Source: Alphaproteobacteria bacterium (GTDB taxonomy: Bacteria > Pseudomonadota > Alphaproteobacteria > Caulobacterales > Parvularculaceae). From it: DNA of 64,000 bases. Position numbers and translations under genes: made by a program. The DNA lies in NCBI GenBank assembly GCA_016125425.1, contig WGLT01000020.1, positions 55,350 to 119,349 of the forward strand, read 5' to 3'. Shown here one piece after another: positions 7,907 through 16,195 of the stretch (positions within the stretch are counted from its first letter, which is position 1; the number at the start of each line of letters is the position of its first letter). The notes under the pieces were generated by a model. It was not told the origin of the DNA. It did no database searches and saw only the letters and a program-made list of their open reading frames with translations.

Positions 7907-9592
7907 TCAGAAGTCCACGGTCACGCCCGCGACGCCGTTGTTTTCAACGTATTCAAGCAGCGCGTTTTGCGCCCATCGCTTCGTGTGCGCATATTCCGCA
8001 AAGGCGGAAAGATTCTTGTAGATGCGATAAGCTGCGCCGATTTTGCCGCCAGCCGTATTGGTCTTGCCGTTCTGGGCTGCGAAACTCAGACAGGCCGTCA
8101 CCGGGTTGAAAAGCGGCGCATTGACGTCGAATCCGAAGAGATAGGGCGAGGCGAGACAGGTCGCAGAGTCGAAGGCGGTCTCGGTATGGCGATAAAACAC
8201 GCCGGCGTAAGCGGAAAGCCGCCTCGACAGATCGCGGCGCGCATTCAGCGTAGCGGCGATCGACTTGTCCTCCCGATACCCGAAATCCGTATCCTGATAG
8301 AAGCTCGACAATTCGAGGTCTGTGCGGCTGAATGCGGCCTGGAGCGACGCATGCGCATTCTTCGAAAGGCCGAGACCGGACGTGTGGTAATTGAGCGAAG
8401 AATAGGAAAAACGGTTCGCCCGGGCCACGATCTGGTCGGCCGAAAGCTCCGCGCCCTGACGGAGCTGGTCGACGAACTGAAGCAGCGACCTCTCCTGGGT
8501 CAGGTAATCGGCGCTGATTGTCTGGGCGCGCGTCTGGAAAGTCTGGTTGGCGCCCGCCGTGAACCGCACGCGGTTTGTGAATTGATAGGAGAGAGTCGCG
8601 TCTATGAAATCCTTGTCATAGCGGCGACCGTATTCGGCGCGCAGGTAAGTGCGCCGTCCTGGCTGCGCCACGAAGCCCGCGCGCCAGAACAGACCCGAAA
8701 GCATGTTGTCGTTGAAGAAAGACGGCGTGACTTTGGTGTTGATGTCGTCATAGCCCACAGCGCCCGCCAGCGCGAACTGGCTCGTCAGGGCGTACTGGAT
8801 TTCGGCCATCGCGGTGCCCTGATCGTATTGCGAACGCGGGAAGACGACAGACCCTTGCTCGATCGTGCGGTTCGCATAGGCGGTCGCCGTCACATGGAGC
8901 CGCTCAAAGGCGTGGCCGGTGTCATAGACGGCGCTTGCTTCCTGCGTCGTCGTATCGTTCAGATAATTGCGGCCGAACGGATTCGCATTGGCGTTCTTGT
9001 CGCCCACGAAAACCTGGGACAGACGATATCGCAATTGCGCCGATGACTCGTCGGCGAACTGGTGAAACAGATACGGACTGACCGAATAGGTGTGCACATT
9101 GGCGCGCTGGCTTCGCGCGGCGTTCACATTTGTCGAGAAGCGGGCGTTCTCGCCGAGAAGCTGACGCGAAGTCGAGCCGTCGAGATCGATATAGGCGAGA
9201 TTGTCCGCGACCGTAAACGTGCTCGCAGCGCCGATATTCTGGTTGACCCCGAAATCATTCGTTCTTGTGATGTAGGAAAGATCGAGATCGCCATTGATAA
9301 CGCCGGTGAAACGCTTGCCGGAATAGATCGCCGCTCCTGAAATCAGGTTCGAAAGGAAAGCCGAGCTTTGCTCAAGCCCCTTCGGCGCAAGATTGATATT
9401 ATCGCTATAGGCGACGCGCGGACTGACCGACGCCGAATAGCCGAAATAGTTCGTCTTCATCTTCAAAGGCGCGGACGGATTGTTCGTCACCTGAGCGGCG
9501 GCTCCGGACGCCAGAACGCACGCCGCGCCCGTCAGCAAAGCCTGCCTCAAACACTGGCGCCTGCGCGCGCCGCCTGAGCGAAAATCAGCCAT
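7907..9592 (-). CDS. outer-membrane beta-barrel protein of the XrtA/PEP-CTERM locus (TIGR03016 type)
   Basis: A 561-residue exported protein with an N-terminal signal sequence (basic start, hydrophobic segment, likely cleavage near GAAA-QV at about residue 33). The mature part reads as an outer-membrane barrel: many alternating strands, aromatic residues, and patterns such as SASVSPRVAYSDNINLAPKG near the start and a terminal aromatic (VTVDF). This family normally sits between the tyrosine kinase and the ATPase, as here, and probably forms the route for polysaccharide across the outer membrane. Its start overlaps the end of the kinase gene by eight bases. Confidence 0.85.
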   Translation of the reverse strand: MADFRSGGARRRQCLRQALLTGAACVLASGAAAQVTNNPSAPLKMKTNYFGYSASVSPRVAYSDNINLAPKGLEQSSAFLSNLISGAAIYSGKRFTGVINGDLDLSYITRTNDFGVNQNIGAASTFTVADNLAYIDLDGSTSRQLLGENARFSTNVNAARSQRANVHTYSVSPYLFHQFADESSAQLRYRLSQVFVGDKNANANPFGRNYLNDTTTQEASAVYDTGHAFERLHVTATAYANRTIEQGSVVFPRSQYDQGTAMAEIQYALTSQFALAGAVGYDDINTKVTPSFFNDNMLSGLFWRAGFVAQPGRRTYLRAEYGRRYDKDFIDATLSYQFTNRVRFTAGANQTFQTRAQTISADYLTQERSLLQFVDQLRQGAELSADQIVARANRFSYSSLNYHTSGLGLSKNAHASLQAAFSRTDLELSSFYQDTDFGYREDKSIAATLNARRDLSRRLSAYAGVFYRHTETAFDSATCLASPYLFGFDVNAPLFNPVTACLSFAAQNGKTNTAGGKIGAAYRIYKNLSAFAEYAHTKRWAQNALLEYVENNGVAGVTVDF

Positions 9593-10490
9593 CTGTGCTA
9601 CCCCTCAAAATTCCAGCGCCCTTGCTGAGGCCCGCCGGCGCGGCGTTGCGATCATAATCCTCGTAAGACCCGTAATAGGATCCCGCCTCCCCAATAAGAC
9701 ACCGATTCAGGAGAAGACTGACATTCTGATTCGCTTCCAGAACTTCGTCGAGGGCGCTGGCGACCGCCGCCGCGGGCGTCTCCCCCGCCTGGACCACGAA
9801 AACGACCTCGTCGACATGGCGCGCCAGCATCGCCGCTTCGGCGGTTGCGAGCATCGGCGGCGCATCGATCAACACCAGCCGGCCGGGCGCGGCCGTCGAC
9901 AACGCCGTGAAGAATCGCTGCGCGTCGGGTCCGGCGAGGAGTTCGGCCGGACGCCCCGTCTCCCGCCCTTCCGGCAAGACGCAGAGCGGCGCCTGCCTCG
10001 CCTTCAGGAACAGCCCCTCGGGAACGAGGTCGGGGTCGGCGAGGCAATCGGACAGGCCCCTGCTTTCGCCGAGACCGAACAGTGCGCGAACTTTCGGCCG
10101 CGGCGCGTCGGCGTCGACGAGCAGGACTTCGACGTCGTCTTCGCAGGCAAGGCTCAGCGCCAGATTGATCGCGCAAAATGTCTTGCCTTCGCCCGGCCGG
10201 GCTGAAGTGAAGAGCACAAGATTGCGTTGCCGGCCGCCTTTGCGAACCAGCTTTCGCTCGCCCGCGGCGTTGCGAAGGCCCGTGCGCCGCAAAAGCGCCC
10301 GCTTGGCGGCGCGCAGTTCAAGCGACAGACGCGAGGAGCGGTCGGCCGAATTGTAATAGCCATGCGCAGCCAGCGCGCCGAAGTCGATATCGAACGCCTC
10401 CGGCCGGACAATCGCCAAATCATTGGCCGCGGCGTTCGGCCCGTCGCTTTCGGGCTCAAGAACGGCGCCCGCCCTTTCGATCAACCCCAT
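9585..10490 (-). CDS. tyrosine-protein autokinase of the XrtA exopolysaccharide system (BY-kinase)
   Basis: Bacterial tyrosine kinase of 301 residues (TIGR03018 type) that pairs with the chain-length protein and controls polymer length by cycles of phosphorylation. It shows Walker A at about residues 95-103 (SARPGEGKT), Walker A' (VLLVDADAPRPK), Walker B (RLVLIDAPPML) and a short C-terminal tyrosine cluster (SYYGSYEDYD) for autophosphorylation. The ATG at 10490 overlaps the chain-length stop by ten bases; the longer open frame upstream lies over that gene and is not used. The kinase is cytoplasmic and should bind the C-terminal tail of its Wzz-like partner. Confidence 0.9.
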   Translation of the reverse strand: MGLIERAGAVLEPESDGPNAAANDLAIVRPEAFDIDFGALAAHGYYNSADRSSRLSLELRAAKRALLRRTGLRNAAGERKLVRKGGRQRNLVLFTSARPGEGKTFCAINLALSLACEDDVEVLLVDADAPRPKVRALFGLGESRGLSDCLADPDLVPEGLFLKARQAPLCVLPEGRETGRPAELLAGPDAQRFFTALSTAAPGRLVLIDAPPMLATAEAAMLARHVDEVVFVVQAGETPAAAVASALDEVLEANQNVSLLLNRCLIGEAGSYYGSYEDYDRNAAPAGLSKGAGILRGSTDG

Positions 10491-12031
10491 GGCGCGGCCT
10501 CCCCTCCCGTCTGGCCGGAGCCGACATTCGCAATCGACTCTGTCGCGTTCGCCGGAAGGCGAAGCACGGCGACGTAAGCGTAGAGTCCGGCCAACAGCGC
10601 CAGCGCCGCACAGGCGCCCGCCAATCTGATCGCGTCGAGCTTCCGAATCCGCCGCGAAAAAACAGACGGCGCCGCGCTGATCGATCCGAGCACAGGCAGG
10701 CCGAAGGCGTCGCGAAGATCGCCCGTCTGCGTGAAGGTCCGGTCGAGATAAGTCACGAGAAAGGCCAGCGCGCCGCCGGCGCCGAAGGCCGTGACGAGAA
10801 CGCCCAGGATCAGCCACAGGCGCGGCGGCCATGCCGGCGTCAGCGCCGCCTGGGGCCGTTCGAACACCTGATATTCGACGCCTCTGCCGCCGGCGCCGAG
10901 GCTCGTTGTCAGCGCCAGACGCTCGCGCCTTTGAAGAAGCTCATCATAGCTCTTCTGCATTTGATCGTAGTCCCGGACGATACGCTGCAATTCCGCCTCG
11001 ACAGCCGGCGCCTCGCCGGCGGTCGCCGCCAGCGCGTCGAGTTCTGCGCGCGCTTTTTGCGCGCGCTCTTTGAGCGACGAGACCCGTTCCTGCGCCGCTC
11101 GCAGTTCGGTGCGCGCGCGCATATAGTCCGGATTGCTCGGCAAAGCGCCGGCGCCGGCGTTCTCAAGCTGCGAGATCCGCGCTTTCAACGCCTTAATATC
11201 GGGATAATTCTCATTATACTGACTTTGCAGCTGCGCCAGCTGCAATTTAAGCTGGTCGAGTTCGCCTCCGGCCGCCGTGCGGGGCGTTCCGGCAAGAACG
11301 TTCTGAAGCGTCGCGACATGGGATTGCGCTTGCGTAAGCTCGTCATTGACGCGAGCGAGCTCCGCCTCAAGCCTGTCCCTGTCGCGGGCCGCGCCCTCCG
11401 CCCCCGCCAATTCGTCCGCATGGGCGCGCCGGAACGCAGCGACCTCTTTTTCTTTCGCCGTCAGCTGGGCGTCGAGGCGCTTGATCTGGCCGTCAAGCAG
11501 TCGGCGCGCCTCCTCCTTGTCCGCCAGGCTCGCGCCGAGGTCCTGTTCGATCAACAAGTTGAGCACCGCGTCGACGACGTTTCGCGCCATTCGCGGATCG
11601 TTCGAACGGTATGTGATCACGAAATAGAGGCTCTGCGGGCTGGCGATCTTGATCTCCTTCGAAACCCAGTCAATCAGGCGCTCGAGTTTGACCCGCCGCT
11701 CGATTTCGGATCGCGCCTTGATCGTCTTGTCGAGCCCGGCGCGATAGATGATTTCTTCGACATTCGGGCGGGTCAGGAGCTGCTGGCGCATGACCTCGAC
11801 GCGCTGTTCGTAATTGGGACGGGCGGTGACCCCGTTCATGACCGGATCGAGGATCGACTCGGTCTGGACGAAAACCTGCGCGCGCGATTCATATTTGTTC
11901 GGCAGAAGCCAAACCCCGAACCAGCCGATCAGCGCCGCCGCCCAGGCGCTGGCGATAATAAGCCACCGCCGCCGCCACAGGCCGACGCCGTAGCGGATGA
12001 CTGGCCTTGGCAGCTCGGAAACATCGAACAC
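10481..12031 (-). CDS. exopolysaccharide chain-length determinant (Wzz-like, TIGR03007 type)
   Basis: Polysaccharide co-polymerase of 516 residues anchored in the inner membrane. It has a first membrane helix at about residues 21-44 (RWLIIASAWAAALIGWFGVW), a large periplasmic portion with long coiled coils (residues about 160-270 and 310-380), and a second helix near the C-terminus (about 415-435), followed by a cytoplasmic tail for the kinase. The start is GTG at 12031, preceded by GGAGAG eight bases upstream; the nearby ATG at 12024 is out of frame. It follows the export lipoprotein gene after a 68-base gap and overlaps the kinase gene. Confidence 0.9.
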   Translation of the reverse strand: MFDVSELPRPVIRYGVGLWRRRWLIIASAWAAALIGWFGVWLLPNKYESRAQVFVQTESILDPVMNGVTARPNYEQRVEVMRQQLLTRPNVEEIIYRAGLDKTIKARSEIERRVKLERLIDWVSKEIKIASPQSLYFVITYRSNDPRMARNVVDAVLNLLIEQDLGASLADKEEARRLLDGQIKRLDAQLTAKEKEVAAFRRAHADELAGAEGAARDRDRLEAELARVNDELTQAQSHVATLQNVLAGTPRTAAGGELDQLKLQLAQLQSQYNENYPDIKALKARISQLENAGAGALPSNPDYMRARTELRAAQERVSSLKERAQKARAELDALAATAGEAPAVEAELQRIVRDYDQMQKSYDELLQRRERLALTTSLGAGGRGVEYQVFERPQAALTPAWPPRLWLILGVLVTAFGAGGALAFLVTYLDRTFTQTGDLRDAFGLPVLGSISAAPSVFSRRIRKLDAIRLAGACAALALLAGLYAYVAVLRLPANATESIANVGSGQTGGEAAPWG

Positions 12032-12070
12032 TTACGCAACTCTCCGATGTGATGGCCGCAGGCCGGAGCG

Positions 12071-12091
12071 GGCCCGGCGCCGCCGGACCCG
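12071..12091 (-). other. GC-rich inverted repeat between export and chain-length genes
   Basis: On the minus strand GGTCCGGC and GCCGGGCC form an eight-base-pair stem (one G-T pair) with a three-base loop, lying between the export stop and the chain-length start. There is no U tract. It may be an attenuator or a processing site that changes the ratio of the two products; this is inference. Confidence 0.3.
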
Positions 12092-12099
12092 CGCCGCGC

Positions 12100-12738
12100 C
12101 TAAAGCACGCTTTCCGGTATCAGAATGACGTCGCCGGGCATGACCGGCACATTGGCCGAAATCTTCCCCTTGCGCAGAAGGTCGTTGAGCTTCAGCCGGT
12201 AGGTTTTGCGGTCGTCGCCCGAGCCGCGGATGAGAACGGCGCGGTTGCCGGCTGCGAACTCCGTCAGGCCCCCGACAGCGCCCATCACGTCAAGCACCGT
12301 CATGCCGGACTGATAGGGAATAGCGACGGGTTTTTGCGCCGCGCCCAGCACGCGCACCTGTTGGTCGAACGTGCTGTTGAAATCTTCGACAATGACCGTC
12401 ACTTGCGGCGACTTCACATAGTCTCGCAGGGCCCCCTCCAGATCGGAGGCGAGCTGCGACGGCGTCTTGCCGGCGGCGACCATGTCATTGACGAGCGGCG
12501 TCGAGATTCGACCGTCAGGCCGCACGGTCACCTTGGTGGACAGCTCCGGCGCGCGCCAGACAAAGACGTCGAGTTTGTCCATCGGGCCGATCAGATAGCT
12601 CGGCGACTTCGACGCGGCCGTATCCGTGGTCTGCGGCGAAGCCTCGGCCAAGGACGCGCTGCTGGCGATATCGGTCGACGCGCAGGCGGCGACTAACAGC
12701 AAAGCGACGGCGGCGGCGGCGACATTGCGTATCAACAT
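12100..12738 (-). CDS. polysaccharide export lipoprotein (Wza-like, TIGR03027 type)
   Basis: Outer-membrane-directed lipoprotein of 212 residues. The signal peptide ends in a lipobox (LVAAC, Cys19). The mature part has the poly_export/SLBB layout: YLIGPMDKLDVFVWR with the PDGRISTPLV turn, then VRVLGAAQKPVAIPYQSG as a soluble ligand-binding beta-grasp segment, ending PGDVILIPES. The ATG at 12738 is chosen because it starts the lipoprotein signal and has AAGGAT upstream. It probably forms the periplasmic or outer-membrane part of the export channel with the barrel protein encoded further downstream. Confidence 0.9.
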   Translation of the reverse strand: MLIRNVAAAAVALLLVAACASTDIASSASLAEASPQTTDTAASKSPSYLIGPMDKLDVFVWRAPELSTKVTVRPDGRISTPLVNDMVAAGKTPSQLASDLEGALRDYVKSPQVTVIVEDFNSTFDQQVRVLGAAQKPVAIPYQSGMTVLDVMGAVGGLTEFAAGNRAVLIRGSGDDRKTYRLKLNDLLRKGKISANVPVMPGDVILIPESVL

Positions 12739-12886
12739 AGGTCGGATCCTTATCGTTAATTCGGTTCGGTCGGGACGCGCCTGAGCGCGCCGAATCGCCT
12801 TGCAAGTGTACCGGTTACGCAATTCCTTTGCCATGCGGGGCGCGCAATTCCTGGAAAACGGCGGACGCAGGGAGCCCGCGCAACGC

Positions 12887-15076
12887 CTAGCTGTCGGTCC
12901 CCTTCGATTTTGCGCATGTGGCGGCGCTGCTCCAGAAACAGGCTTCCCGTAAAAGGCGAGCGGCCTTGTCTTCCCGTCCCGCTTTCTGGAGCGCCAGGCC
13001 GAGCCTCAGCGCCGCCCGCGGATCGGTCGGCGCCGCGCGATAGGCGCGCTCGAGCGCCCGAAGATCGCCGGCGCCGGCGGTCGCCGCCGCCTTCGCCGCC
13101 TCGCCGCCGCGGAGAGCCGGCGCGCCGGCCGCGTCGGCGAGCGCGGCGCGCGCGCCCGACGCCGCCGGGAGCCGTTTGGCGAGCGCGGACAGAAAGAGCC
13201 TCGCATCATCGCCGCGCCCGGCTTTCTCCATCAAACGCAAATAGCGCTGCGCGCGCGCTTCATCGCCGGGCGCTTCGAGAAGCGCCGCGCGCGCCGCAAG
13301 ACCCGCTTGGTCGAGGCGGCCGGCCTTTTCGTAAAGATCGACGACATAGGGCGCGCCCTGCTTGGCGGCGAAGGCGAGGTCAGCGAAAGCGGAAAGCTGG
13401 TCGCGCGCGCCGACCGCGGCGAGAATATTCGCATAGAACCCGGCATCTTTCGCCGATGCGGTCAACCGCTTCGCCATGGGCCGCAAAACGGCCGCCGCTT
13501 CGAGCAAGCGGCCGTTCGACCGAAGCAGACGCGCCAATGACAAACGCGCAAACGCATCGGACGGATCGCGCGCAATGGCTGCGAAGAGCCGCGCTTCAGC
13601 CTCGCCCGACCGGCCCGAGGCGAGATCGGCCCGAAGACGGCCGATGCGCGCGGCGTCAAAATCGGGCGCAATGGCGAACGCTTCGTCGAAACGCGACGCG
13701 GCTGCTTCGGCCTCGCCCGCGGCGAGCAAAAGCTCGCCTGCGAGTTCAAGCGCGACAGGATCGCGCCCGACGGCAATCTGTTTCGCGGAGTCGCGAAGCG
13801 CGCCCGCATCCGCGTCGAGAAGCGTGCGCGCGGCGCTTATCAGGCGTCGCGCCGCGCCCAGCGCCGCCTGTTCGGCAATCGCCGCCTGTGACTTCGGTCC
13901 GAAAACGATTTCCGCGGAGAACGGCGCCGGCGTCAGATCCGCGGCCGATTTGATCCTTGCGAGCGCGGCGTCGCGGTCGCCGTTCTCCAGCAGAATCGCA
14001 GCGCGCCGCGTTTGCGCGAGATAAGGCGCGACGCGTTCGAGACGGGCGACGGTCTCGAGCGCCTCATTCGACCGACCCTGCCGGACGAGAAAGGCGGCGA
14101 AAGCGTCGAGCAGAACCGGGTTGGACGGCGCGGCGTCGAGGCCGGCCCGGAATATCGTTTCGGCCTGCGCCGCGTCGCCCGCGCCTTCCGCGATCATCCC
14201 CGCTATGGCCGAGCCGTTCGGCGCGCTCCGGTAAAGCGCGCCGGACGCGCGGATGCGCCGCGCCGCCTCGATATAGCTCCCGCGCGCGGCGTCGATTCTG
14301 GCGGCGAGAAATTCGCGCGCAAATTCATAGCGCTGTGCGGACCTTTTGTCTGGCTTTGCAAGCTTTTCCAGCACGCCCCGCGCGCCGGCGAAATCCCCTT
14401 GCCGCATGAGGATTTCCGCACGGATCAGAAAGACCTGCAGCGGACTCGCGCCGGTCTCGGCGGCCCGCTCGGCGGCGCTCCGCGCGGTCGGCAGATCGTT
14501 GGCGTCGAGCGCAAGCCTTGCTCGGAAACACCATGACTCTGCGAGCATTTCGCCGCGCGCTCTCAGCGCGTTCCCGAGCCAGTGCGAGGCGGCGGAAGCG
14601 TCGCCCAAAGCATATCGCGCCTTCGCCAGAAGCAGCATCGCCCGGCTGTCTGCGGAAACGCTTTCGAAGGAGGCTGTTGCGGCTTTGGCGGCGTCGTCAA
14701 ATCGCGCGGCGCCGAACAGGGCCTGCGCGCGCAAGTCAGAGGCCGCGCTCGAATCGTCGCTCCCGAGCATGCCGATGACGCTTTCAAAGTCGCCCGCCGC
14801 GAGGAGCGCGCGCGAAAGATCGAGCTTCAGGGACTCACTCGGATGGGCGCGATAGGCTGCGCGCAAGGTTGCGACGGCGCTTTGATAATTCCCGGCGAAA
14901 AGATAGGCCCGGCCGGCCTCCTCGGCGGTCATCGCCGGCGGCGACGTTCTTTCAGCCGCGATGAAGGCGCCCGCCGCGCCGATGATGATGATCGCCGTTG
15001 CGGCGAGCCAGATGCGAGACCGTGAGTCCGGGGCGCGGACTGCGGCTGCAACGAAGGCGCGGCTGCGGACGCGCAT
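12887..15076 (-). CDS. TPR-repeat protein of the XrtA/PEP-CTERM locus (PrsT-like)
   Basis: A 729-residue protein made almost entirely of tetratricopeptide-like helical repeats. One membrane helix lies near the N-terminus (about residues 18-34, WLAATAIIIIGAAGAF) so the repeats face the periplasm. Typical units include AEEAGRAYLFAGNYQSAVAT and later AALRLGLALQKAGREDKAA. It matches the PEP-CTERM system TPR protein PrsT by size, architecture and position, though not by a unique motif. The ATG at 15076 is 11 bases after the stop of the phosphoglycosyl transferase gene, so both are on one transcript. It probably scaffolds the polysaccharide export complex. Confidence 0.75.
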   Translation of the reverse strand: MRVRSRAFVAAAVRAPDSRSRIWLAATAIIIIGAAGAFIAAERTSPPAMTAEEAGRAYLFAGNYQSAVATLRAAYRAHPSESLKLDLSRALLAAGDFESVIGMLGSDDSSAASDLRAQALFGAARFDDAAKAATASFESVSADSRAMLLLAKARYALGDASAASHWLGNALRARGEMLAESWCFRARLALDANDLPTARSAAERAAETGASPLQVFLIRAEILMRQGDFAGARGVLEKLAKPDKRSAQRYEFAREFLAARIDAARGSYIEAARRIRASGALYRSAPNGSAIAGMIAEGAGDAAQAETIFRAGLDAAPSNPVLLDAFAAFLVRQGRSNEALETVARLERVAPYLAQTRRAAILLENGDRDAALARIKSAADLTPAPFSAEIVFGPKSQAAIAEQAALGAARRLISAARTLLDADAGALRDSAKQIAVGRDPVALELAGELLLAAGEAEAAASRFDEAFAIAPDFDAARIGRLRADLASGRSGEAEARLFAAIARDPSDAFARLSLARLLRSNGRLLEAAAVLRPMAKRLTASAKDAGFYANILAAVGARDQLSAFADLAFAAKQGAPYVVDLYEKAGRLDQAGLAARAALLEAPGDEARAQRYLRLMEKAGRGDDARLFLSALAKRLPAASGARAALADAAGAPALRGGEAAKAAATAGAGDLRALERAYRAAPTDPRAALRLGLALQKAGREDKAARLLREACFWSSAATCAKSKGTDS

Positions 15077-15087
15077 AGGCGTCACGG

Positions 15088-15888
15088 TCAACGGCTGCCG
15101 AGCCCGAACAACGCGACCGGCACAGTCGAAAGCATGATGTGCAAATCGCGCCGCAAGCTGACATTCTTGACGTAATCGAGATCGAAATATTGCTTGATCC
15201 GCGCGTCCTCCACCGAGGCTGTGTAGACATATTTGATTTGCGCCCAACCGGTTATGCCGGGCTTCACAATGTGGCGGAGATGATAATTGGGGATTTCGCG
15301 CTCGAGCAAACGGACAAATTCAGGCTGTTCCGGTCGCGGCCCGACAAAGCTCATATCGCCGCGCAAGACATTCAGCGCCTGCGGAATTTCATCGATATGC
15401 AATTTGCGCATGATGCGGCCGACGCGCGTGACGCGTCCGTCGTCTTTCGACGCCCATTGAGGGCCGTTCTTTTCGGCGTCAACGACCATCGAACGGAATT
15501 TGAGGATGTAAAACGGTTTTCCCTGAAAGCCGATACGCTTTTGCCGAAAAAAGATCGGCCCCGGAGAATCGAGTCGAACCGCGACAGCCGCGATCGCCAT
15601 CAAGGGCGCGCAAATGATCAGTAACGTCGCCGCGGCGGCGATGTCGAGGACGCGCTTGCCCGCATAAGGCCGCCGCGCGACGAAAGCGTCCCGGTAAACG
15701 CCGGGGCCGATCGCGCCCCCGTCGAAACGGTCTTCCGTCGCCTCCCGCCGCAAAAGCGGCGCATCGGCGCGCGGCCATCGGGCCGCCCGCCGCATCGGAG
15801 GCGCCGAAACGGCGACAGCGCGGCGCCGCGCCCGGCCCGCGAGCATCAGCGCGTCAAAAAGAGCCGCCGCAGCAGCGAGCAAACTCAT
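15088..15888 (-). CDS. short phosphoglycosyl transferase (WcaJ/PglC-type sugar transferase)
   Basis: Starts repeat-unit synthesis by moving a phosphosugar to undecaprenyl phosphate. The 266-residue protein carries the complete catalytic domain: [20 protein letters not shown] as the re-entrant membrane helix, [32 protein letters not shown], the [20 protein letters not shown] block with GPRPEQPEF, and [10 protein letters not shown]. It lacks the large N-terminal multi-helix domain of full WcaJ-type enzymes, so it is of the small monotopic type. The ATG at 15888 follows GGGGAAT. It is the first gene of the leftward exopolysaccharide transcript. Confidence 0.88.
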   Translation of the reverse strand: MSLLAAAAALFDALMLAGRARRRAVAVSAPPMRRAARWPRADAPLLRREATEDRFDGGAIGPGVYRDAFVARRPYAGKRVLDIAAAATLLIICAPLMAIAAVAVRLDSPGPIFFRQKRIGFQGKPFYILKFRSMVVDAEKNGPQWASKDDGRVTRVGRIMRKLHIDEIPQALNVLRGDMSFVGPRPEQPEFVRLLEREIPNYHLRHIVKPGITGWAQIKYVYTASVEDARIKQYFDLDYVKNVSLRRDLHIMLSTVPVALFGLGSR

Positions 15889-15990
15889 TTTCGATTCCCC
15901 ATCGCGACAGCGAGGACACCCTGTCCGGCCGGGGCCGCCCATGGCGTTCCGTTCCGGGACAAACACCGCTGCGCCCCGCACAAGGCATGC

Positions 15991-16005
15991 CTAACAAGTC
16001 GTTAA
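15991..16005 (-). promoter_or_regulatory. candidate CtrA-like site upstream of the exopolysaccharide transcript
   Basis: On the minus strand TTAA, seven bases, TTAG gives one mismatch to the alphaproteobacterial CtrA pattern TTAA-N7-TTAA. It lies 103 bases upstream of the phosphoglycosyl transferase ATG in the 307-base divergent region 15889-16195, in which I see no gene. One near-match in a GC-rich region is weak evidence. Confidence 0.25.
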
Positions 16006-16195
16006 CGCCGCGCGGCGGGCGCGCGAGAAGCCTTGAAACCCCCTCAGCGGGCTGCGCCGGCGCGCTCGTCCTGTTTGCAGACGGCGCGTTTGCGGGGCCG
16101 CGCGCGCTCGGCCCGATCTTCGCAGGATCGCCCGGGCGCAACGTCAGCCGGCCGGCGGACAGTTGCGCCTCGATACGGGATCCGACAGGCGCGTC

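Noticed and set aside
10931..12052. Long open frame (373 codons) on the plus strand across the chain-length gene
   Set aside because: It is a shadow: the opposite strand has the complete Wzz-like protein with membrane helices and operon overlaps. At this GC content antisense frames of this length are common.
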